From Dongia sedimenti (lineage in GTDB: Bacteria > Pseudomonadota > Alphaproteobacteria > Dongiales > Dongiaceae): DNA of 64,000 nt. Below the pieces are notes generated by a model. The model searched no databases. It saw nothing but the letters and a program-made list of their open reading frames with translations, and was not told the DNA's origin. The stretch lies in NCBI GenBank assembly GCA_030715195.1, contig JAUYVI010000003.1:152960-216959 (forward strand). The letters are read 5' to 3'. This document shows, in pieces, positions 1 to 9,609 of the stretch. Within the stretch, counting starts at the first letter, position 1. Each line of letters begins with the position of its first letter. Position numbers and translations under genes: made by a program.

Positions 1-172
1 ATCTGGGCGCGACCGCCTGGGCCGCTCTCGCGGCTTGTGCCTGGAATCCATTCACAGGCGCACCGGTTCGATAAATTTCCAGTAAAAACAATCAGTTGAG
101 GCGTGAATTTGCGATCCCGGCCTGGGATTCCACACCGCCGAAGTTCACAGTTTCCCAGCGATGATGTATAGA

Positions 173-197
173 GGAACGGTCGGCATCGCGCCGGGTT
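173..197 (+). promoter_or_regulatory. Candidate EcfG/RpoE2-type stress promoter
   Basis: GGAAC at 173-177 is followed after 16 bases by GGTT at 194-197. The alphaproteobacterial general stress sigma factor (EcfG/RpoE2) recognises GGAAC, then 16-17 bases, then a cGTT-like element (equivalently TT 18-19 bases on). The box begins 86 bases before the ATG of the small lipoprotein. The same box with the same spacing occurs before the small membrane gene at 53861. The rest of 1-258 shows no convincing gene. Confidence 0.45.
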
Positions 198-258
198 GGG
201 CCTTGTGGCGTCCGCCCGGATTCGATCAGGGCATTTTGTGAAACACAGGGGATTCCCA

Positions 259-468
259 ATGAAGACTTTGAAGATCGCTGTCGGCCTCTCCTTGCTGGTC
301 GTCGGCCTCTCGGCCTGCGCCGAGAACAACAAGGGTCTGTATGCGAGCGGCGACTATTACAACTCGTTCGGCCGCGGCTACTACCAGCCCTACCAGGACG
401 GCAGCAGCTTCCACTACCACCACTCCTATTACGCCAAGGCGAACACTGTCGCCGAAGTCGGCGAGTAA
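259..468 (+). CDS. Small hypothetical lipoprotein
   Basis: A 69-residue protein of unknown function. Residues 1-20 form a signal peptide ending in a lipobox (VGLSAC), so it should be cleaved before the Cys, lipidated and held at the periplasmic face of a membrane. The mature part is rich in Tyr, Gly and His (several YY and HYHH stretches), suggesting a short, flexible, possibly metal-touching tail, but no family is recognised. The ATG at 259 is chosen because AGGGG sits 8-12 bases upstream; an upstream in-frame ATG at 196 would spoil the signal peptide. It lies behind a GGAAC-type promoter and ends 16 bases before the convergent iron permease family gene. Confidence 0.7.
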   Translation: MKTLKIAVGLSLLVVGLSACAENNKGLYASGDYYNSFGRGYYQPYQDGSSFHYHHSYYAKANTVAEVGE

Positions 469-484
469 TCCCCAGGGTTTTACT

Positions 485-1021
485 CTAGCCGCGTTTCCGG
501 CCGCGCTCGGCCCGCTTCTTGCCGCGGGCCGAGCCGCCGTTCTTCGCGCCCGCCGGCTTCGCCTCGGCCAGCTGCTCGATATGCTCGGCGGCGGCCGCCA
601 GATCCTCATCCTCGAGCGCATCCTGCGCCTTCGCAGCCAGCGCCTTGTAGCGGTTCTGGATCGCCTGCAGATCCTTGTCTTCAAGGTCTTCGAGATTCAT
701 CAGCGTATTGTGCGCCCCATCGAGCGCGCGGATGATCTCGTCCAGCTTCAAATGCATGGCCGTCGAATCGCGGTTCTGGGTGTTCTGGATCAGGAACACC
801 ATCAGGAAGGTCACGATCGTCGTGCTGGTGTTGATGATCAGCTGCCAGGTGTCGCTGAAGGCGAACACCGGACCGCAGGCCGCCCAGCCGACGATCACCA
901 GGACCGCAGCGACGAAGGTCAGCGGATGGCCCGAGGCCCTGGCGGTATGGCTGGCAAAGCAAGTGAACAGCGAAGGTCCGTGCTGCTTTTTCTGTTCGGA
1001 CGGCTTTTGTCGGTTGCTCAC
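485..1021 (-). CDS. Low affinity iron permease family protein
   Basis: About 178 residues. The core has two hydrophobic segments (roughly residues 27-50 and 57-75) and the family signature FSDTWQLIINTSTTIVTFLM followed by LIQNTQNRD, which is the small bacterial Fe_permease (low affinity iron permease) domain. The bacterial members are far smaller than the fungal Fet4 and their transport role is unproven. A charged C-terminal tail (residues about 100-178) is rich in Asp/Glu, Ala and finally Lys/Arg, with a probable coiled coil. GTG at 1021 is chosen because the homologous region begins shortly after it; an ATG further upstream reads into low-quality sequence, so the start is uncertain. It converges with the lipoprotein gene. 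Confidence 0.7.
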   Translation of the reverse strand: MSNRQKPSEQKKQHGPSLFTCFASHTARASGHPLTFVAAVLVIVGWAACGPVFAFSDTWQLIINTSTTIVTFLMVFLIQNTQNRDSTAMHLKLDEIIRALDGAHNTLMNLEDLEDKDLQAIQNRYKALAAKAQDALEDEDLAAAAEHIEQLAEAKPAGAKNGGSARGKKRAERGRKRG

Positions 1022-1113
1022 GTTATGCCTGCAAGGTTGATGACGGAGCGGGCAATCCGCATTCCGCAAGCGAACAACCCCCATGTCATCCCGGGGTTTC
1101 GTCCCGCGCGAAG

Positions 1114-1599
1114 TCAGCGGACGGCGTTGCGGCCTGGGGAGGCGACTTCCTTGGTGTCTTCCATGGTGAGGATCTGGGCGACCGCGGTGCCATCGACGGA
1201 GAGCGGCAGCATCGCGAACTCGGCGACGCCGCTGCGGCCGTCGGAATAGGCCCAGTGATCGAGCCCGAAGACGGGTGCGGCGCCCTTCAGGACCTCGCGA
1301 TAGCAGGCGAGATAGAAATCCCGGTTGGCGAAGTTCTGCGCGTCCAGAAAGCAGCCGGTGAAATCGCCGCCCGCGTTGGCCGCGACCTCGGTTCCCACCA
1401 GGCGGTAACGGAAGCGGCCTTCGATCACCTCGACGATCATCAGGCAGGGGAGGAGGTCGACCAACTCGGTGGGATCGATCGAGGCGCGCAGCGGGATCCG
1501 CCCGCCGGACGCCTTGCCGCACCAATAGTCGAAGATGCGCCGCACCCGCCCTGACTGGACTTCATCCGCCGAGGCGTAGCGCTTGGGATCGAATCTCAT
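1114..1599 (-). CDS. PAS_5-family sensory protein
   Basis: A 161-residue single-domain protein of the PAS_5 family, common in Rhodospirillales and usually stand-alone. Visible family features are the N-terminal helix ending in a FDYWCGK segment, the PLRASIDPTEL segment, FRYRLVGTEV and a closing PLSVDG strand. These domains are thought to sense small ligands or redox state; no output domain is present. Its ATG overlaps the stop of the upstream histidine kinase by four bases (ATGA at 1596-1599), so the two are co-transcribed and probably translationally coupled, suggesting a shared signalling role. A second family member lies at 46120-46611. Ligand unknown. Confidence 0.75.
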   Translation of the reverse strand: MRFDPKRYASADEVQSGRVRRIFDYWCGKASGGRIPLRASIDPTELVDLLPCLMIVEVIEGRFRYRLVGTEVAANAGGDFTGCFLDAQNFANRDFYLACYREVLKGAAPVFGLDHWAYSDGRSGVAEFAMLPLSVDGTAVAQILTMEDTKEVASPGRNAVR

Positions 1600-3098
1600 G
1601 CGGTCTGCTTCTCCGCGACCGGCTGTTGCCGGATGGGATTGGCGGGCGACTGGGGCGCCGCCGACAACAGAACCCGGGCGATCGTGCCGTTCGGCTGGTT
1701 GCGTTCCAAGGTGAGGGCGCCGCCCATCAGCCTTGCATAGCGCGCGGCGATCGACAGGCCCAGCCCGACGCCTTGCTTCGCGCCGCCGCGCGACAGCACG
1801 TGCTCGCTGATGTTGAACAGATCGCCGACCGTGCGCAGGAACTTGTCGGAGAGGCCGGGACCCGAATCCACGATGCGCAGCATCAGCTCGCCGTCATCGC
1901 CGGTGAGCAGCACCCGGATCGGCGTTCCCTGCGGCGCGGCCATGATCGCATTGCGCAGCAATTCGTCCACGATGGCGCGAAACGCCCGCTCGTCGCCGCA
2001 CCAGACCTCCGGGCCGCGATCGATGTCCGAGCCGACGGTGACGCCCCGGCGCGTGGCGAGCTCGTTGAGGGCTTCGATCACCCGGCAGACCGACGGCTTC
2101 GGCTGGAAACACTGGTTCTCGATCGGGCGCTCCCCGGAATCGAGCGCAACGAAGGTGAGGATCCGATCGACGTTGCGCAGCATGGTGCGCCCGGCATCGT
2201 GCGCATAGCCGGAATATTCGGTGACCTTGTCATAGCCGTGGCCGGCCGCCTCGGCCTGGATCAGTTCGGTAAAGCCGAGCACCGCATTGAGCGGGGTCCG
2301 GAACTCGTGGTTCATGTTGGCGATGAAGCTGTCCTTGGCGCGGTTGGCCTGCTCGGCGCGCTGCAGGGCCGCGGCATAGTCGCCGCCCAGCCGTTCCAGG
2401 CGAATGGCTTGCTCCTCGAGCTGGCGATTGGTTTCCTGCAGCTCCGCTTCATGGGCCACCAGCGCCGCATTGCTCTCACGCAGCTTTCGCTTCGAGGCGA
2501 CCAGCAATTCCCGCGAATGGCACAGCGATCCCGCCAGCAACGTGGCGCCGACGATGAAGTTGAGGGTGAACGAGCCGACCGAGTAATGGATCAGGAACGG
2601 CGTTCCGACGAACATCGGCCGCGCCACCGCCATCGCCGCCCGCACGGCGAAGATCCCGAAGGCGAATGCGCCGATCATCGGCAACCGCCGTAGCACCCAG
2701 CCGGTCCAGAAATAGAGCCCGGCCGTCACCGCGCCGATGAAGGCGTAGCCGTGATTCGAATCCTGCAAGCGGATGGCCAGGCTGACGGCAGTCGCGACCG
2801 CCGCCGCGGCCGAGATCGCGATCCACGGGACGCGGCGGCCGGCGAAGGACAGGTTGCCCATGGTCATGAGCGCGACGAAGGTCCAGAACAACACCGTCGC
2901 CGCATAACCGGCGACCGCGGCACCCGAGCCGATCTTGAGCGTGATACTGGCGATGCCGAGGGCGTAGGACAGCATGGCGCCGGTCCAGGCGAGATCGAAG
3001 AACCGCCTTCCGTCCAGCACCCACTTGAAGGCGAAGACCAGCGCGATCGCACCGGTGCTGATCGCGCCAAACGAGAAGACCAGGAGGTCGGGACTCAT
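1596..3098 (-). CDS. Membrane sensor histidine kinase
   Basis: A 500-residue kinase. Residues 1-195 hold about seven hydrophobic helices with short loops, so the sensor is the membrane domain itself. Residues 200-255 form a Glu/Gln-rich coiled coil. The HisKA domain carries the phospho-acceptor His264 in MNHEFRTPLNAVLGF; the HATPase_c domain has an N box (DELLRNAI) and G boxes (DSGPGL, GVGLGLSI). No receiver domain is fused and no response regulator gene is adjacent, so the partner is elsewhere. The gene is the first of a two-gene unit with the PAS_5 protein. It is divergent from the efflux pump at 3400, separated by 301 bases that hold an inverted repeat. Signal unknown. Confidence 0.88.
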   Translation of the reverse strand: MSPDLLVFSFGAISTGAIALVFAFKWVLDGRRFFDLAWTGAMLSYALGIASITLKIGSGAAVAGYAATVLFWTFVALMTMGNLSFAGRRVPWIAISAAAAVATAVSLAIRLQDSNHGYAFIGAVTAGLYFWTGWVLRRLPMIGAFAFGIFAVRAAMAVARPMFVGTPFLIHYSVGSFTLNFIVGATLLAGSLCHSRELLVASKRKLRESNAALVAHEAELQETNRQLEEQAIRLERLGGDYAAALQRAEQANRAKDSFIANMNHEFRTPLNAVLGFTELIQAEAAGHGYDKVTEYSGYAHDAGRTMLRNVDRILTFVALDSGERPIENQCFQPKPSVCRVIEALNELATRRGVTVGSDIDRGPEVWCGDERAFRAIVDELLRNAIMAAPQGTPIRVLLTGDDGELMLRIVDSGPGLSDKFLRTVGDLFNISEHVLSRGGAKQGVGLGLSIAARYARLMGGALTLERNQPNGTIARVLLSAAPQSPANPIRQQPVAEKQTA

Positions 3099-3194
3099 GA
3101 CGGGCCGCCGGGCGGGCGACGGTGAGCGTGACGATGGCAGGCGACGTTCAAAGCAAGCACCTCTGGACCCAGTCCTTGCAGGCTAGTGGGCACT

Positions 3195-3213
3195 CGTTAA
3201 GTGGGACTTAACG
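3195..3213. promoter_or_regulatory. Perfect inverted repeat, candidate operator
   Basis: CGTTAAGTGGGACTTAACG is a perfect 8-base inverted repeat with a 3-base centre. The half-site sequence CTTAACGCC recurs at 3244-3252. It lies in the 301-base divergent gap between the histidine kinase (start 3098) and the DHA2 efflux pump (start 3400). The symmetry and size suit a TetR- or MarR-type dimer, but no regulator gene is adjacent. The remainder of 3099-3399 shows no gene. Confidence 0.4.
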
Positions 3214-3399
3214 CCTATGGCGTATTTGAAGCCCTGGATCAGTGGCTTAACGCCGGGAAGGCTGGTGCTCGAAGCCATCGCGGCGGCGCAAAACATCCAT
3301 GCAGGGATTCCGCAGATGGCGCGCGGCGGCATGCTCTAAATAAGAACCCGACGGTTTCAAAAATCCCGCCGCTTCGCGCCCAACGCCCCAGGTAACCCT

Positions 3400-4902
3400 T
3401 TGAACGCCACCAATTTCTACCCGCGTCCGGCCGGCATGACCCCGCGCGAAGTCCGCCAGATCCTGTTCGGCGTGCTGCTGACCATGTTTCTGGCGGCCCT
3501 GGACCAGACCATCGTCGCCCCGGCTTTGCCCACCATCGCCCGCGACCTGCACGGCTTCGACTCGGTCTCCTGGGTGGTCACCGCCTATCTGCTCTCCGCC
3601 ACCGCCACCACGCCGATCCTGGGCAAGCTCAGCGACCTCTACGGCCGGAAGAACGTGATGGTGATCAGCGTGGCGGTGTTCCTGGCAGGTTCGATCGCCT
3701 GCGCACTCGCGCCCAGCATGTTCCTGCTGATTTGCGCCCGGGCGCTGCAAGGTGCCGGCGGCGGTGCGCTGCTGGCGCTGGCCAACACGATCGTGGCCGA
3801 TGTGGTCTCGCCGCGAGAGCGCGGGCGGTATCAAGGCTATTTCGCCAGCGTGTTCGCGATCGCCGGCATCCTGGGGCCGATCCTCGGCGGCTTCTTCTCG
3901 GAATACATCAGCTGGACCGTGATCTTCTGGATCAACCTGCCGATCGGCCTGCTGGCGATCTGGATCGCCCGCCGCGCGCTGGCGCACTTGCCGGTGAAGG
4001 GGATCGCGCATCACATCGACTATCTCGGTTCCGCGCTGATGGCGACCGCGACGGTCAGCCTGCTGCTGGCTCTGACCTGGGGCGGCCATCGCTTTGCCTG
4101 GCTCTCGGCACCGACCCTCGGGCTGGTGCTGCTTTCGGCGGTGCTCTACGCGCTGTTTCTGCGGCAGCAGAGCGTCGCCCGCGAACCGGTCCTGCCCTTG
4201 AGCCTGTTCGCCAATCCGGTCATCCGCATGACCTCGCTGCTCGGCTTCACCGTGATGGTCATCAATATCGGCGCCACGGTCTACGTGCCGCTCTACCTCG
4301 AGTTCGTGCGCGGCATGAACGCCTATGATTCCGGGCTGGTGCTGATCGGCCTGATGGTCGGCGTGGTCGGCGGCGCGCTCATCACCGGCCAGTACATGCG
4401 CTTCCTCGGCCGCTACAAGGCGCCGCCGATCATCGGCGTCACGGCGGCGGCGATCGGACTCTTCTATCTCGCCTACGGGTCGGCGGCGCGGACCAATGCC
4501 GAGATCGTGACCGTGCTGACCGTGACCGGCCTTGGCCTTGGCACCGCCTTCCCCGCGATGATGGTCTCGACCCAGAACGCCGCCCATGGCGGCAATCTCG
4601 GCATCGCCACCGCCAACCATATGTTCTTCCGCTCGCTGGGCGGCGCCGCCGGCGTCGCCTTCCTGGGGGCGGTCATCTTCGGCGTGCTTGCGTCCCATAT
4701 CGATATCGACCGCGGCGCCGATCTCAACGACATCCTGCAGCCCGGCCCGGTGCTGACCGCGGTCCGACCCTATCTGGGCGACGCCTTCTCGGCGTTTTTC
4801 GCGGCCGCGGGCGCGGTGGCGGTGCTCTCGGCCATCGGCTTCCTGTTCATGAAGGAGGTGCCGCTGCGGCAAAATGCCGGGCAGGAGACACCGGCCGAGT
4901 AG
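3400..4902 (+). CDS. DHA2-family (EmrB/QacA) MFS drug transporter
   Basis: A 500-residue major facilitator of the 14-helix drug:H+ antiporter-2 family, acting in the inner membrane to export toxic compounds with proton antiport. The diagnostic motif LDQTIVAPALPTIARDL lies in helix 1 (residues about 28-44), followed by the loop motif GKLSDLYGRK (residues about 71-80) and the antiporter helix with GPILGGFF. The TTG at 3400 is chosen because AGG at 3390-3392 is well spaced; the next ATG at 3436 has no ribosome binding site and would shorten the cytoplasmic N-terminus. No EmrA-type membrane fusion protein gene is next to it. An inverted repeat at 3195 may be its operator. Substrate cannot be read from sequence. 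Confidence 0.87.
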   Translation: MNATNFYPRPAGMTPREVRQILFGVLLTMFLAALDQTIVAPALPTIARDLHGFDSVSWVVTAYLLSATATTPILGKLSDLYGRKNVMVISVAVFLAGSIACALAPSMFLLICARALQGAGGGALLALANTIVADVVSPRERGRYQGYFASVFAIAGILGPILGGFFSEYISWTVIFWINLPIGLLAIWIARRALAHLPVKGIAHHIDYLGSALMATATVSLLLALTWGGHRFAWLSAPTLGLVLLSAVLYALFLRQQSVAREPVLPLSLFANPVIRMTSLLGFTVMVINIGATVYVPLYLEFVRGMNAYDSGLVLIGLMVGVVGGALITGQYMRFLGRYKAPPIIGVTAAAIGLFYLAYGSAARTNAEIVTVLTVTGLGLGTAFPAMMVSTQNAAHGGNLGIATANHMFFRSLGGAAGVAFLGAVIFGVLASHIDIDRGADLNDILQPGPVLTAVRPYLGDAFSAFFAAAGAVAVLSAIGFLFMKEVPLRQNAGQETPAE

Positions 4903-4977
4903 TCCCGCGACGGGTCTCCCCAAGCGCGCCCGGCATGCTATACACAGCATCCGTCAGGGACCAACCGAGACCAGGAA

Positions 4978-5826
4978 ATGGCCGTCTTTTCATCGCTTGC
5001 CGAAGCCGTCGCCGCCAACATCCGCGACGGCGACACCGTCGCCTTCGAAGGCTTCACCCACCTCATTCCGTTCGCCGCCGTGCACGAGACCATCCGGCAG
5101 AAACGCCGCGACCTGCATCTCGTGCGCATGACGCCGGACCTCATCTACGACCAGCTGATCGGCATGGGCTGCGTGCGGAAGCTCACCTTCTCCTGGGGCG
5201 GCAATCCGGGCGTCGGGTCGCTGCACCGGTTTCGCGACGCGGTCGAGAACGACTGGCCGCGGCCGCTGGAAGTGGACGAGCACAGCCATGCCGCCCTCGC
5301 CAATGCCTACGAGGCCGGCGCGGCCGGACTGCCTTGCGCGATCCTGCGCGGCTATCGCGGCACGCAGCATGGCTCGGTCAATCCCAATATCAAATCCGTG
5401 ACCTGTCCGTTCACCGGCGAAGTGCTGGCTGCGGTCCCGTCGATCCGCGCCGACTGCGCGGTGATCCATGCCCAGAAAGCGGACCGCAAGGGCAATGTCT
5501 TCCTGGAAGGCATTGTCGGGGTCCAGAAGGAGGCGGTGCTCGGCGCCAAGCGCGCGATCGTCACGGTCGAGGAGGTCGTCGACGATCTCGGAGACGTGAG
5601 CCCCAATGCCTGCATCCTGCCGTCCTGGACCGTCAGCGCGGTGGTCGAGGTTCCGGGCGGCGCGCATCCGTCCTATGCCCACGGCTACTACAAGCGGGAC
5701 AACGCCTATTACAAAGCCTGGGAAGACATCGGCCGCGAGCGCGAGGTCTTCCTCAAATGGATGGAAGAGCACGTGATGCGCCAGGGGCCGGATGCGTTCA
5801 AGCGCCATGCAATGAAGGCGGCGTGA
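4978..5826 (+). CDS. pcaI: 3-oxoadipate CoA-transferase subunit A (CatI/PcaI type)
   Basis: The 282-residue alpha subunit of a family I CoA-transferase. With the next gene it should move CoA from succinyl-CoA to 3-oxoadipate in the beta-ketoadipate pathway. Motifs include the early GDTVAFEGFTHLIP region, TFSWGGNPGVGSLHRFRDAVE and the GNVFLEGIVGVQKEA segment. The length matches the longer CatI/GctA-like type rather than the short PcaI of Pseudomonas putida. AGGA at 4971-4974 precedes the ATG. The specific substrate is inferred from the downstream thiolase, which is PcaF-like; glutaconate or another dicarboxylate CoA-transferase cannot be excluded from sequence alone. Confidence 0.85.
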   Translation: MAVFSSLAEAVAANIRDGDTVAFEGFTHLIPFAAVHETIRQKRRDLHLVRMTPDLIYDQLIGMGCVRKLTFSWGGNPGVGSLHRFRDAVENDWPRPLEVDEHSHAALANAYEAGAAGLPCAILRGYRGTQHGSVNPNIKSVTCPFTGEVLAAVPSIRADCAVIHAQKADRKGNVFLEGIVGVQKEAVLGAKRAIVTVEEVVDDLGDVSPNACILPSWTVSAVVEVPGGAHPSYAHGYYKRDNAYYKAWEDIGREREVFLKWMEEHVMRQGPDAFKRHAMKAA

Positions 5827-5828
5827 TC

Positions 5829-6604
5829 ATGGCCGACTTTTCGCCCACTGAGATGATGACCGTCGCCGCCGCGCGGGTCTTGCGGAACGAAGATGTCTGC
5901 TTCGTCGGCATCGGCATGCCGAGCGCGGCTTGCAACCTGGCCCGGCTCAGCCATGCGCCGGATATCACGCTGATCTATGAATCCGGCACCATCGCCACCA
6001 AGCCCGACGTCCTGCCGCTTTCGATCGGCGACGGCGAGCTCTGCGAGACCGCGCTGGCCACCGTGTCGGTGCCGGAGATGTTTCGGTATTGGCTGCAGGG
6101 CGGCCGCATCAACCGCGGCTTTCTCGGCGCGGCGCAGCTCGATCGCTTCGCAAACATCAACACCACGGTGATCGGCCCCTACGGCAAGCCCAAGGTACGG
6201 CTGCCGGGCAGCGGCGGCGCGCCGGAAATCGCGACCTCCTGCGGCGAGATCTTCATCGTGATGGCCCAGTCCAAGCGCAGCTTCGTCGACAAGCTCGATT
6301 TCGTGACGTCGCTCGGCCATGGCAAAGGCGGCGATGACCGGCAGAAGCAGGGCGTCACCACCAAGGGCCCGACCCTGGTGGTGACCGATCTCTGCATCAT
6401 GCAGCCGGATCCGGTGACCAAGGAGCTGACCGTGACCGGCCTGCATCCCGGCGTCACACCGGAGCAAGTGGCCGCCGCCACCGGCTGGGCGCTGAAATTC
6501 GCACCGGAGCTGACCGAGACCCCGCCGCCGAGCGATGCCGAGCTCGCGGTGCTGCGCGCCCTGCATCAACGCACCAACGAAGCGCATCAACCGAAAGCCG
6601 CCGA

Positions 6605-6608
<4 letters not shown>
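5829..6608 (+). CDS. pcaJ: 3-oxoadipate CoA-transferase subunit B (CatJ/PcaJ type)
   Basis: The 259-residue beta subunit of the same CoA-transferase. It carries the active-site Glu in the YESGTI motif (residues about 50-55), which forms the covalent glutamyl-CoA intermediate in this family, followed by the PLSIGDGELCETA segment. The ATG at 5829 starts two bases after the stop of the A subunit and its stop overlaps the ATG of the thiolase (ATGA at 6605-6608), so all three are translated from one message. The upstream open reading frame is a frame extension through the A subunit and is not used. No pcaHGBCD genes are nearby. Confidence 0.85.
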
Positions 6609-7807
<1,199 letters not shown>

Positions 7808-7819
7808 ACCGCTCTCTGT

Positions 7820-7849
7820 GCCCCAAGCGTGGGGCCATCGGACTTTTTT
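7820..7849 (+). terminator. Candidate intrinsic terminator after pcaF
   Basis: GCCCCA and TGGGGC (7820-7825 and 7830-7835) form a six-pair stem with a four-base loop. Six T residues follow at 7844-7849, eight bases after the stem, so this is a weak or atypical terminator. Its place, 13 bases after the pcaF stop, fits. Confidence 0.4.
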
Positions 7850-7860
7850 CGCCTGACACG

Positions 7861-7891
7861 TTGTCAGCAACCATAGCGATAGTGTTATAAT
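7861..7891 (+). promoter_or_regulatory. Near-consensus sigma-70 promoter
   Basis: TTGTCA at 7861-7866 and TATAAT at 7886-7891 with a 19-base spacer; the -10 is extended (TGT just before TATAAT). Such a strong consensus is unusual in this GC-rich sequence and it serves the AT-richer pentapeptide gene, consistent with a transferred gene that brought its promoter. Confidence 0.6.
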
Positions 7892-7959
7892 GTGCTCTTC
7901 GGAACGCTCGTGAGGCGGTTCGAAGCAAAGACGCAGCCGAGCGCTGCTAACGCGCACAG

Positions 7960-9414
7960 ATGGGGCGTTGTATGGCAGCAAAGGTTCCGATGAGCGCTCT
8001 CGAGCGCCAAGAGGCCCAGGCCCGCATCGATAAACTGTATGCGGAAAAGCGCCTGATCATTTCTCAGTTGCAGCGGAAGCGAGAGCCATTTCGTCATCTG
8101 GCGACTTTCGGCAGTTTCTTGACGGCTCTTGTGGCGGTAGGCGGCCTGGTCTTCTCGATCGTGCAAAGCAATACTCAACTGTCGGAAACTCGCAGCGAGA
8201 AAGTTCAGGCGCGCCTCGATACGGCACTGGACCATCTCGGCTCGTCGGTTCCATCGGTCCGTCTTAGCGCTATCGCCAATCTCAAGTCGTTTCTCGATGC
8301 CTCGAGCGATTCAAGTGAGCGAAGTCGCCTGGTGCTGTCAGCGCTGGCTCATAGTCTGGCTGTTGAGGAAAACATCACGGTTCGCAATGCTCTCCAGGAG
8401 ATTGTAAGTCGCGCGGACAAGTGGGTTGCCGACAAGGAGATGCAAAGCGGCATTCTAGGCACGCTTGCCAGCCTTAGTCGCGGCCTCGTCAGAGAAGGGA
8501 AGCTCGTCGAGCCGGTATTTGATGACAACGATCCTCGCTTTGCAATCGAGCAGCGTGCGCGCGCAATTGGCCTTGCGATTTCGGCGCTGGCGCGAAGCGG
8601 TGCTGTTTCAACCGACTTTTCCGGCATTTATTGCAAGGGCTGCGACTTCTCCGGCGCGTCCGGAATAGCGAATGCAAGCTTCGCGAATGCGTTGCTTTCC
8701 GATTCAGTATTCTTCGAAGCGAATCTGGCAGGAGCCTCGTTTGATATGGCGGACCTTGATGCCGCCGACTTCACGCGGGCAAATCTTAGTCACGCAAAGA
8801 TCACGCGCTCCAAGCCGCGACACGGGGATACAGAAATCCTGTACGCCTTCGATCAAATTATCGCGTCACAGACTCACGGGAGAAGTCCGCCCGTCCTGAA
8901 GGACGCCGGATACGTCGATTCAAGTGGATACGTTTTGGACTTTGGTTGGCAGATGCTGTGGCATCAACCAAAGTTCGCCTGTGCAAATTTAACGGCGGCT
9001 GATTTCACTGGATTTCCCATGTTCGTGTTTGTTTCAAACCCGTTGAATTTGGGTATGGACAGGAATCAGCCGGTTATGTCCGGAGCTAACCTCATCGATG
9101 CCGACTTCAGCGGAATGGCGTTCAATTTTATCTCGGATCAGTCCGAATTGAATTACCCACCTCTCGGAAAGGGGGACGAGTCGCAGCAGTTCACTCCGTT
9201 TGGACCGATTGTAATGGGCGAGATGCGAACGAATCCTGCGGCCGGGCGGGAGCCAGTCCGATATGACAAGTCATTCGCGGGAGTAACAGCCGCCTTAGCC
9301 GGGACGACTTGGGAAAGGGCCAAATGGCCGACGGGCTTAAGCGATTGGCTTCGTACCCATCGTCCGACTACCGAAATTAGGCAAGATGTCTGCAATCCTG
9401 GCCGCGAGAACTGA
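7960..9414 (+). CDS. Membrane-anchored pentapeptide-repeat protein
   Basis: About 484 residues, function unknown. Residues 15-45 are charged and helical, residues about 48-72 form one membrane helix, residues 75-190 are alpha-helical and HEAT-like (repeated RLSAIANLKSFL and RNALQEIVSR-like helices), and residues about 215-270 contain classic pentapeptide repeats of the A(D/N)LXX type (for example CDFSG, ANLAG, ADFTR, ANLSH). Further scattered repeats (ANLTAADFTG, ANLIDADFSG) follow to about residue 385. Likely topology is a membrane anchor with a large soluble part. Possible starts are ATG 7960, 7972 and 7990; the last has AAAGG at ideal distance. The gene is visibly less GC-rich than its neighbours (25 of 60 G+C at 9001-9060 by hand count against 44 of 60 at 6961-7020), suggesting horizontal transfer. 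Confidence 0.8.
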   Translation: MGRCMAAKVPMSALERQEAQARIDKLYAEKRLIISQLQRKREPFRHLATFGSFLTALVAVGGLVFSIVQSNTQLSETRSEKVQARLDTALDHLGSSVPSVRLSAIANLKSFLDASSDSSERSRLVLSALAHSLAVEENITVRNALQEIVSRADKWVADKEMQSGILGTLASLSRGLVREGKLVEPVFDDNDPRFAIEQRARAIGLAISALARSGAVSTDFSGIYCKGCDFSGASGIANASFANALLSDSVFFEANLAGASFDMADLDAADFTRANLSHAKITRSKPRHGDTEILYAFDQIIASQTHGRSPPVLKDAGYVDSSGYVLDFGWQMLWHQPKFACANLTAADFTGFPMFVFVSNPLNLGMDRNQPVMSGANLIDADFSGMAFNFISDQSELNYPPLGKGDESQQFTPFGPIVMGEMRTNPAAGREPVRYDKSFAGVTAALAGTTWERAKWPTGLSDWLRTHRPTTEIRQDVCNPGREN

Positions 9415-9456
9415 CTCTACCTGTTTCCGGATCGCGCGTTAGTGAGCCGGGTCGGT

Positions 9457-9609
9457 CTAGACCCGATCCTGGGGATCGTCGAACAGGATGCGCTGCGCGG
9501 CGCCCTCCATGTCGTCGTACTGGCCGGATTTCAGCGCCCAGAGGAAGGCCGCGAGGCCGAGCCCGCCCATGCACAGAGCGATCGGGATCAGGATCAGCAG
9601 GACGGTCAT
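9457..9609 (-). CDS. ccoS: cbb3 oxidase maturation protein CcoS
   Basis: A 50-residue single-helix membrane protein needed for cofactor insertion into cbb3-type cytochrome oxidase. The sequence begins MTVLLILIPIALCMGGLGL and continues into AFLWALKSGQYDDMEGAAQ, where the WALKSGQYDDMEG segment is the CcoS signature. Its ATG overlaps the ccoI stop (ATGA at 9606-9609), making it the last gene of ccoGHIS. Confidence 0.92.
   Translation of the reverse strand: MTVLLILIPIALCMGGLGLAAFLWALKSGQYDDMEGAAQRILFDDPQDRV

Noticed and set aside
3247-4950. 567-codon minus-strand frame
   Set aside because: Antisense to the DHA2 transporter, repetitive Arg/His/Gln/Asp composition and no ribosome binding site or domain.
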